Part shown: positions 24,773 through 30,878 of the stretch, one piece after another
How the letters are laid out: the number at the start of each line of letters is the position of its first letter
How positions within the stretch are numbered: position 1 is the stretch's first letter
Assembly (NCBI RefSeq): GCF_024055715.1
Contig: NZ_JAMXMV010000002.1
Span: 601,760 to 665,759, forward strand
Reading direction: 5' to 3'
From: Actinoallomurus soli
Lineage (GTDB): Bacteria > Actinomycetota > Actinomycetes > Streptosporangiales > Streptosporangiaceae
DNA length: 64,000 bases
The notes under the pieces: generated by a model
Database searches by the model: none
What the model was told of the DNA's origin: nothing
Seen by the model: the letters and a program-made list of their open reading frames with translations, nothing else
Program-made: the position numbers and the translations under genes

Positions 24773-25326
24773 CCCGCAGAAGACCGAGACGCCCTGGCAA
24801 CTACACGCCGGGGCGTCTCCGCGTGCGTGATCTCCCTCACTCTCTCCGATGGTGCAGCCATACGCCACCAGTCACCAGCGGACGCCACCGGACGCCAGCG
24901 GTCACCCACGGACAACTTGAGACCGCAGGAACCCCGCGCCCGCAGGGGTTTGAGGTGTTTGACCGGACTTGGAATCGGGGCATCCTTGACCCGGAGCCGC
25001 GATCACGACTCCACGGGCAGGCGAGACACAGGCCGGGGTAGGCTCCCGACCGCCGAGGCACCCGCGAGGGCGTCTCACGAAAACGACAGCCTCTTAAAAC
25101 ACACACATATACATAAACATTGAGCCGGGGTAGGGTCCTGGCACCCGGGGTCGGCCCCCACGGGCAATTGCCCGAGAATGCCGATAACCGAATGCCCTAA
25201 AAACCTTAGAACTCTCAACGGAACAGTCTCGCCCGACATCCGGCCGACGCTTCGAGCGTTGAGCCGGATCGTTGTTGCTCGTGTCCTGTCACGCGTGCTC
25301 CTTTTCCGTCGAGAGGGAGAAGGGGT
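24773..25326. other. noncoding region upstream of rep with direct repeats and a palindrome
   Basis: A 554-bp stretch without a convincing gene. It holds an AT-rich patch (25081-25122, AAAACACACACATATACATA), two direct copies of GCCGGGGTAGG (25032 and 25124, 92 bp apart), and the perfect 14-bp palindrome CGGGCAATTGCCCG (25161-25174). GC-rich hairpins follow the integrase. This could be the rep promoter/operator region and part of the replication origin; the function is inferred. Confidence 0.45.
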
Positions 25327-25506
25327 TTGTCAGGGTTGAAGCCGAGCCCGGAAGCACAGGAATGGGGCAAGCGACAGGCCGCGCAGTCACCGCGCTGGAC
25401 TGATCAAAAATGGGAACGCGTCGCGACGATCCTCGGTGTCGCGATCAATCCCACGGATCCGGAGCAGGACAGCGGAAGCGCCGACCACATGCCGGAGGCG
25501 GCGTGA
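25327..25506 (+). CDS. small protein upstream of rep
   Basis: 59 residues from TTG 25327 with GAGGGAGAAGGGG upstream: LSGLKPSPEAQEWGKRQAAQ, then SPRWTDQKWERVATILGVAI and NPTDPEQDSGSADH. The W-G-K-R-Q-A..W-T-D-Q-K-W..I-L-G-V pattern matches a short conserved protein commonly found directly before RepSA genes in actinomycete integrative elements; role unknown. The stop overlaps the GTG of rep (GTGA), so the two are translationally coupled. Confidence 0.6.
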   Translation: MSGLKPSPEAQEWGKRQAAQSPRWTDQKWERVATILGVAINPTDPEQDSGSADHMPEAA

Positions 25507-26939
25507 ACACCTCCCAGCTCCCGGACCTGCCGCCCGATGTCATGGCCGCATTGCAGCGGGCGACCATGCCGGACTTCCCAAGATGGCAACAAATGGTCAC
25601 CGCAACCGGCGGATGCGCCCAGCCGATCCGTCTCAAAGGCGAGCGTGTGACTCTCGACGCAGAGACCGGCGAGGTCATCGAGTCCTACGCGACCGCCGAC
25701 GAGCCGACCGGATACCTGCTCACGGCGTGCGGGAACCGTCGCGCCTCGCGTTGTCCGGCGTGCGCCGAGGTCTACCGCGACGACACGTATCACCTGATCA
25801 TCGCCGGGATGCAGGGCGGCAAAGGCGTTCCCGAAGGCGTGAGCAGACATCCTCGCGTCTTCGCGACCCTCACCGCTCCGTCGTTCGGTGCCGTGCACAC
25901 ACGACGAGAGCGAGCCGGGAAGGCACTCCCATGCCGCCCGCGCAGAAACAGCCCGGTCTGTGTCCACGGCCGCCCCGAAGGATGCGGCCAACGCCATGAG
26001 GCTGACGCCTCCACACTGGGGCAGCCGATCTGCGGAGACTGCTACGACTACGTCGGAGCCGTCCTCTGGAACGCACGCGCCGCCGAGCTATGGCGACGCT
26101 TCATGCTCGCACTCCCTAAACGCCTGGCTGCCTCTCTCGGCATCACCCGCAAGGCGTTCCGCGAACAGGCCCGCGTGTCCTACGCCCGCGTCATCGAGTA
26201 CCAGCGTCGCGGCTTGGTTCACTTCCATGCCGTCATCCGCATCGACGGACCGGACGGACCGACCGACGCACCGCCTGCATGGGCGACAACCGATCTTTTG
26301 ACGCAGGCGATCCATGAGGCGGCCGAGGACGTCACCGTGTCAGTCCCAGCACCAGACGGAGACGGCTCACTGTCGCTCGTCTGGGGCACGAAGCAACTCG
26401 ACGTACAGCCGGTGTACGTCGCCGCCGAACTCGACGGCGTCACCACTGACAAGAACGTCGCACGCTACATCGCCAAGTACGCCACCAAGGGGGCAGAGGC
26501 ATCCGGGACCGTCGACCGGCCGATCCGCTACCTCCACCAGGTCCAGGCCCTCGACATCGACGAGCACGCACGCCGGATGATCTGGACTTGCCTCCAACTC
26601 GCCGAGTTCCCGCAATACGTCGATCTGCGGCTACGCCAGTGGGCACACATGCTCGGCTACGGCGGCCACTTCTCCACCAAGAGCCGCCACTACTCCACCA
26701 CGCTCGGAGCGCTCCGGCAGGAGCGAGCCGACTACCAAGAGGCCCAAGCCCGCGCTCACGGCGAAGGCGAGCCAACCGAGCAGCGACGGACCTTGACTCT
26801 CGCTCAGTGGAGCTACGCGGGGAGCGGCTATCTACACGGAGAGGGGTACTGGGCCGAAGCCATCCGGGAGCGAGTACAGACCGCCCGCAGCATCCGGCGT
26901 CAGGCCACAGAACGTGACCGCGACCAGAAGGCCAGCTAG
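25503..26939 (+). CDS. RepSA-type replication initiator (HUH-like)
   Basis: 478 residues from GTG 25503 with GGAGG 5-6 nt upstream. A zinc-ribbon-like region (CGNRRASRCPACAEVY, C76/C84/C87) and a second Cys cluster (CGDCYDY) are followed by LVHFHAVIRIDG, with HFH at 240-242 as the HUH-type metal motif. NVARYIAKYATKG holds the likely catalytic tyrosines (Y322/Y326). This is the RepSA family of pSAM2-like integrative elements, which initiate rolling-circle replication of the excised circle. It follows a small coupled gene and is followed by a terminator-like hairpin. Confidence 0.87.
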   Translation: MNTSQLPDLPPDVMAALQRATMPDFPRWQQMVTATGGCAQPIRLKGERVTLDAETGEVIESYATADEPTGYLLTACGNRRASRCPACAEVYRDDTYHLIIAGMQGGKGVPEGVSRHPRVFATLTAPSFGAVHTRRERAGKALPCRPRRNSPVCVHGRPEGCGQRHEADASTLGQPICGDCYDYVGAVLWNARAAELWRRFMLALPKRLAASLGITRKAFREQARVSYARVIEYQRRGLVHFHAVIRIDGPDGPTDAPPAWATTDLLTQAIHEAAEDVTVSVPAPDGDGSLSLVWGTKQLDVQPVYVAAELDGVTTDKNVARYIAKYATKGAEASGTVDRPIRYLHQVQALDIDEHARRMIWTCLQLAEFPQYVDLRLRQWAHMLGYGGHFSTKSRHYSTTLGALRQERADYQEAQARAHGEGEPTEQRRTLTLAQWSYAGSGYLHGEGYWAEAIRERVQTARSIRRQATERDRDQKAS

Positions 26940-26982
26940 CCGGAAGCTCTGAATCGGCGAGGATTTTCTCTACAGGGTCAAG

Positions 26983-27000
26983 GCGGCCCTGCCGGGCCGC
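26983..27000 (+). terminator. hairpin after rep
   Basis: GCGGCCC-TGCC-GGGCCGC, a perfect 7-bp stem 44 nt after the rep stop. Confidence 0.5.
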
Positions 27001-27187
27001 ACGCGCCGCCGACTCGGCACCTCGCCTACCGCTCCGTTCGGACTCCGCTCCGGCGAGGCCGACGCCGGTCGGCTGGCGCACAGACCATGAAGGGCACGGG
27101 CCGCCTCAGCGACATCAGCACCCACCGAGCCGCGCGCATGGAGACCGCTGGGATCGGACGGGTAGTGATCGCTCAGGAGAGCCGGGG

Positions 27188-27215
27188 CGGGCGGCGGCGC
27201 TCCCGCCGCCGCCCG
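27188..27215. repeat. 12-bp stem hairpin
   Basis: CGGGCGGCGGCG-CTCC-CGCCGCCGCCCG, a perfect 12-bp inverted repeat with a 4-nt loop. Confidence 0.6.
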
Positions 27216-27368
27216 GTCCGCTCCTCGGCTTCGGGCTTGCGCGTGCGGCCTTGGGGGCCGTTCGCGCCCGAGCCGAGAGGCGGACCGCCCGCCGTTAACA
27301 TGACCGCCCGCGTGGGGCCTGCACGTCACCCGTCAGACCGCACCGCCGCCGGTTCGCGGTCCAGGGGC

Positions 27369-27429
27369 GCAGTGCCGCCGGCCGAACTTCGCCCTTCGGG
27401 TGCCTGCGGCATTCGGCCGGCCGCACTGC
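27369..27429. repeat. 17/18-bp inverted repeat with inner TTCG loop
   Basis: Arms GCAGTGCCGCCGGCCGAA and TTCGGCCGGCCGCACTGC pair at 17 of 18 positions; the 25-nt interior contains CCCTTCGGG, a stable tetraloop hairpin. Confidence 0.65.
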
Positions 27430-27472
27430 TCACCGCGGATTCCGGTTCTGTCCGCTGCCGCCCTTGTGGGCC

Positions 27473-27639
27473 GGGACGGGCGGGATCTTTAGCCACCTCC
27501 CTTGGGGCGGGTCCCTAAGACCGGGGGCACGACTCGGGAAGACGCGGGCAGGCAAGCATGCCCGAGATCGCCAGCGAGCTTAGGTGCCCCCGGTCTCCCA
27601 CCCCAAGGCAGGACACCGGCCAAAGATCCCGCCCGCCCC
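27473..27639. repeat. large imperfect inverted repeat (arms about 57 nt)
   Basis: The left arm (27473-27530) and right arm (27584-27639) share paired blocks: GGCGGGATCTTT with AAAGATCCCGCC, CCTTGGGG with CCCCAAGG, and GACCGGGGGCAC with GTGCCCCCGGTC. The loop is about 53 nt. The structure is long for a terminator and sits at the end of the candidate origin region. Confidence 0.65.
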
Positions 27640-27647
27640 TCCGCAGA

Positions 27648-27881
27648 TCACGGCCGGTCGGCCCCGCCGCCGGGTACCGTCGCCGACGAGATGAACGCGT
27701 GGAGTTCCTCGGCGCTCATCTCGTCGAACCGGGCCAGGGCGGCACCGAGGAACAGGAGCTGATCCGTGTCACGAGTCGCGGCATAGACCGGTTCCCCGTT
27801 CCAGCGCCACAGCGGGACACCCTCTATGTCGTCCCCGACGCGCACCCACCCGGACAGGACGCGACTCGTCACAACGGCCAT
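27648..27881 (-). CDS. small protein of unknown function
   Basis: 77 residues from ATG 27881 (GGAAGGGG 7 nt upstream): MAVVTSRVLSGWVRVGDDIE then GVPLWRWNGEPVYAATRDTD and LLFLGAALARFDEMSAEEL. It overlaps the preceding gene by 13 nt. It is the last gene of the XRE-led operon of the element. No family recognised. Confidence 0.55.
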   Translation of the reverse strand: MAVVTSRVLSGWVRVGDDIEGVPLWRWNGEPVYAATRDTDQLLFLGAALARFDEMSAEELHAFISSATVPGGGADRP

Positions 27882-28102
27882 CGCGCCCCTTCCTGTTCTG
27901 CCGTTACGCCGACCCGTGCTCCGGCGCGGTGAACCGGTTCCCCCAGGCCGTCCAGGAACTGGCGAGCGTGATCCGGATACTTGCCGACGAGAATCTTGAG
28001 CTGTGCCACCTCGGCGATCCACGAGACGCCCGGTCGGCACATCCGCTCCACGGTGGCATGGAAGTTGTGCACCGAGTACATCAGCTCGTCCGGCGACGCC
28101 AT
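27869..28102 (-). CDS. small protein of unknown function
   Basis: 77 residues from ATG 28102: MASPDELMYSVHNFHATVER then MCRPGVSWIAEVAQLKILVG and KYPDHARQFLDGLGEP. The core GxSWIAEVAQLKILVGKYPDHARQFL looks conserved and cytoplasmic. The start overlaps the stop of the 100-residue gene (TGATG). Function unknown. Confidence 0.6.
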   Translation of the reverse strand: MASPDELMYSVHNFHATVERMCRPGVSWIAEVAQLKILVGKYPDHARQFLDGLGEPVHRAGARVGVTAEQEGARWPL

Positions 28103-28404
28103 CAGAACGCCGAATGAAGCGGAGGCGTGACGACGTGCTTGATCGCAGCCACCGCCCCGGTGATGTCGGCCGCCGGGCAGATGCGCTCGCCCCAGCTCCA
28201 GTAGAAGGACAGGACCTCGCCCTCATCGGGCATGATCTTTATGATCTCCGCCAGCCCCGCATGCGCGTTCGGTACGCACGCGCGCACCCGAGTCGGGCTC
28301 AGCACGTCGGCGCTTAACCCCTCGATCCGGCAGGCCCGCGCCAAGCGGTCAGCGACCGTGTGCGCGTCCTCCGGGACCTCTGGTCGTGTTCCCGTTTGCG
28401 TCAT
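28102..28404 (-). CDS. small protein of unknown function, XRE companion
   Basis: 100 residues: MTQTGTRPEVPEDAHTVADR, then LARACRIEGLSADVLSPTRVRACVP and FYWSWGERICPAADITGAVAAIKHVV. The end W-S-W-G..A-D-I..A-A-I resembles the W-R-R-D..D-V..A-D-R-I end of the 102-residue gene at 20534-20842, also beside an XRE gene. It lies 50 nt after the XRE gene. Function unknown. Confidence 0.6.
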   Translation of the reverse strand: MTQTGTRPEVPEDAHTVADRLARACRIEGLSADVLSPTRVRACVPNAHAGLAEIIKIMPDEGEVLSFYWSWGERICPAADITGAVAAIKHVVTPPLHSAF

Positions 28405-28454
28405 GCCCGAACGGTAGAGAACCCAGAGTGACCAGAGGGGGACACGGTGTCCCC

Positions 28455-29690
28455 CTACCCCCCGAGGACCCCCACCGCGTCAGCGAGTGCGACGGCGTCA
28501 CTCTTGAGCGGTCCCCGCGCCTCGCGTAGCAGGTCGGACACCAGCCCTCGGGCAAGAGGGGTGTAGCGCACGGACTCCGGCGAGGCTGTGTGTGCACGGT
28601 TCATGTAGTGCAGGGTGCCCGCGTGATCATGGCGTTGGTGCTGTGCCCGAGCGAGTTCGATGAGGACACGCGACCGGCGCTCCACGGACGGGACCGTGTC
28701 GAGGTCCATCTCTTCGGAGCGCTGCAGAGCGGCACCGGGTGTGCGGAGGTCAACCCCGACGGAGATCCCGTGGATGTCGACGTTCGCCCGCCCGAAGACG
28801 GTCCAGGCGTGCGCGTAGCCAGCGGGAAGCCGATCGACGACGCGGTTGGCTTCGTCCCAGTGACGCCACGCGTCGCCGTCTCTTCCGTCCCGCGCATAGG
28901 TGATCGCCGCGTGGAGATGAAGCGCGCCGTACATCGCCCGGAGATCGTCGGAGCCTTCCTCCAGGAGCGGCGCGAGTGCGTTCGCGGCCGTCTCTACCTC
29001 GCGTATGGCCTCCTCCGTGTACCCGGTCTCTCGGAGCCCGTTGCCGTACGTCCACGCGGCCCCGCCGAGGCTCACGGGATCGTCGGCTTCCTGGGCGGCG
29101 AGACGACCACGGTCGACGATGACCCAGTACAGCTCCGGCTCACAGGCGTAGGCGAGTGCCTGTTGCGCCAGGTGGTAGACGTCAGCGAGCACCGCGTACG
29201 CCTTGCGCCGTTCCGGCCCGTCGAAGTGGCGCGTTGACGCTTGAGCATCCCGGATGAGATCAGGCAGCATCCGGCCGACCTCGGAGCGCTGGAAGCGCGA
29301 TGAGTGCCACAGCCGCCACAGTTCCGAGACCCGCCCCCGAAGTACGTCCACGGACGGAGGGTCGTCCTGCGACGGAGAGGAGAACAGCGGTCCCCGCACG
29401 GCATCTCGGATCTCACCGACGAACGGCAGCATGAGGCGCGAGGAGGCATCGACCGGCACCGGTGTTGTTCCACCGGTGATGACGGACAGGTCATTGACGC
29501 GGAGAGCTACGGCGAGCCGGACGAGGAGCGTGTAATCGCGTAGGTCGCGTTCGCCCCGCTCGATCTTCTTCAACCAGTCCGGACTACGACCGACCAGGTT
29601 GGCGAGCACTGTGCGGGACATGCCGCGACGCTCGCGGAGGGCACGGATACGTTCGCCGCGCGTCAGCTCAGGGGGAAGAGTCTCGGGCAT
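28455..29690 (-). CDS. XRE-family regulator of the integrative element
   Basis: 411 residues. The HTH_31-like domain is TRGERIRALRERRGMSRTVLANLVGRSPDWLKKIERGERDLRDYTLLVRLAVAL (9-62). The rest is a helical TPR-like region (for example RKAYAVLADVYHLAQQALAYA and GAAWTYGNGLRETGYTEEAIREV). ATG 29690 lies 120 bp inside the right end; GGGAG is upstream. It heads a four-gene minus-strand operon and may control excision or replication. A similar gene outside the element is at 21405. Confidence 0.85.
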   Translation of the reverse strand: MPETLPPELTRGERIRALRERRGMSRTVLANLVGRSPDWLKKIERGERDLRDYTLLVRLAVALRVNDLSVITGGTTPVPVDASSRLMLPFVGEIRDAVRGPLFSSPSQDDPPSVDVLRGRVSELWRLWHSSRFQRSEVGRMLPDLIRDAQASTRHFDGPERRKAYAVLADVYHLAQQALAYACEPELYWVIVDRGRLAAQEADDPVSLGGAAWTYGNGLRETGYTEEAIREVETAANALAPLLEEGSDDLRAMYGALHLHAAITYARDGRDGDAWRHWDEANRVVDRLPAGYAHAWTVFGRANVDIHGISVGVDLRTPGAALQRSEEMDLDTVPSVERRSRVLIELARAQHQRHDHAGTLHYMNRAHTASPESVRYTPLARGLVSDLLREARGPLKSDAVALADAVGVLGG

Positions 29691-29771
29691 GGGGGACTCC
29701 CAAGGAGTAGCGGTGACCCTGCGGCCAGAGTACGCCGCACGAACCGGAAAGACCCCTGTTCGGAATCTGTC

Positions 29772-30647
29772 TCAAGCGGCTAGGCAGAAGTAGTAGCCCC
29801 GATGTATCTTCTGGTGTTGCCAGATCGGCCGCCCGAACGCCTCGCGCTCCTGGGCGTACCGCAGGGAGTCCTCCAGCGCGGCGCGGCCGACGCCGAGCGC
29901 CCGCGCGGCCACCTGGATGCGGCCGACCTCCAGGCCCCGCATCATCTGCGCGAACCCCGTGCCCTCGACGCCGCCGAGCAGCGCGTCGAGGGGCGCCCGG
30001 TGGCCGTCGAAGGCCAGCTCGCAGCTCTCGACGCCCTTGTACCCGAGCTTGGGCAGGTCGCGTGAGACGGTCAGCCCGGGCCCGGGTTCGACCAGCAGGA
30101 TGCTGATGCCGCGGTGCCGGGGGATCGCCTCCGGGTCGGTCTTGCAGAGCAGGGCGATGAGGCCGGCGCGGCGCGCGTTGGTGATCCAGATCTTCGCGCC
30201 GTCGACGACGTAGTGATCACCGTCCCGGCGGGCGGTGGTCGTGATCGCCTGCAGGTCGGAGCCGCCGGACGGCTCGGTGAGCGCCATGGTCGCCCGCAGC
30301 TCGCCGGTCGCCATGCGGGGCAGGTAGCGGCGCTTCTGCTCCTCGGTGCCGAAGACGCCGATCAGGTGCGAGACGACCGTGTGACCGCCGAAGGCCCCGG
30401 CCAGGCTCATCCAGCCGCGGGCCAGCTCCTCGGTGACGAGGACGTAGCACCGCTTGGACACGGCGACCTCACCGTACGGCTCGGGAACGGCCAGCCCGAA
30501 GACGCCCAGCTCCTTCATCCGGTCGATGAGGTGCTCGGGGTAGGTGTTCGCGTGCTCCAGGTCGCGGGCGACCGGGCGTACCTCCCGGTCGACGAAGTCG
30601 GCGACGACCTCGACGATGGCGTGTTCTTCCTCGGACAGCTCGGGCAC
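29772..30647 (-). pseudogene. N-terminal part of the split acyl-CoA dehydrogenase gene
   Basis: GTG 30647 with GAGGAGGA upstream starts VPELSEEEHAIVEVVADFVDREVRPVA. ALTEPSGGSDL and KIWITNARRAG are the FAD and acyl-CoA motifs, and the host part ends REAFGRPIWQHQ at 29811. The frame then runs into element sequence (KIHRGYYFCLAA) and stops at 29772. Residues 1-279 are native. Without the C-terminal domain it cannot be an active dehydrogenase. Excision of the element would restore a 384-residue enzyme. The gene's neighbour, the thiolase at 17685, is metabolically compatible. Confidence 0.9.
29811..29816. other. right attachment core (attR)
   Basis: CTGGTG flanked by element sequence (GATGTATCTT) on the left and host sequence (TTGCCAGATCGG) on the right. 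Rejoined host DNA reads GCCGATCTGG-CAACA-CCAGTCGATCGG on the minus strand, an imperfect dyad suitable as attB. Confidence 0.7.
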
Positions 30648-30785
30648 GGTCGGTCCTCCTCGGTTCTCCACCGTATCGGCGTGCGAGCATGACGGCGGAG
30701 ATCGCCGGGGGCGCTTCATGTGACGTCCGATGCTCACGGGCCGTCGGCTTACCGGGAGCGTGGGCCGTTTTGACGGTTACTCTGC

Positions 30786-30813
30786 GTCAACGGCCGTCCC
30801 GGGTGGCTAGACT
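30786..30813 (+). promoter_or_regulatory. candidate promoter of the LuxR-like gene
   Basis: GTCAAC (30786), a 16-nt spacer and TAGACT (30808), 66 nt before the ATG at 30879. The -10 fits the actinomycete consensus TAGRRT/TANNNT. The -35 is imperfect. Confidence 0.35.
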
Positions 30814-30878
30814 CAAGTCTGCAGAGGTCACGGTTCCTGGCCGCGGTCCGGTCGGCCGGCAGCCGTTACGGGGCTCCG

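Larger units (their letters stand above)
26940..27647. other. hairpin-rich noncoding region, candidate replication origin
   Basis: Between rep and the minus-strand operon no real gene is seen. The region holds a series of strong dyads, annotated separately (26983, 27188, 27369 and 27473). Such clusters after rep are typical of double- or single-strand origins in rolling-circle elements. The nick site is not identified. Confidence 0.5.
23212..29816. mobile_element. 6.6-kb integrative element (serine integrase, RepSA) inside an acyl-CoA dehydrogenase gene
   Basis: The ends share the 6-bp core CTGGTG (CACCAG on the other strand), and removing one copy plus the 6.6-kb content restores the host gene in frame. 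Inside lie a large serine recombinase, a RepSA-type HUH replication initiator, a hairpin-rich noncoding segment and an XRE-led four-gene minus-strand operon. It lacks an FtsK/TraB-like transfer gene, an excisionase and any tRNA target, which separates it from typical actinomycete AICEs. It may be an integrated plasmid-like element or satellite that uses a helper. The RiPP candidate genes at 18958-22745 lie outside these ends. Confidence 0.83.

Noticed and set aside
26940..27647. Short plus-strand reading frames after rep (such as 27087-27518)
   Set aside because: No ribosome sites or domain-like composition; the region is dominated by hairpins.
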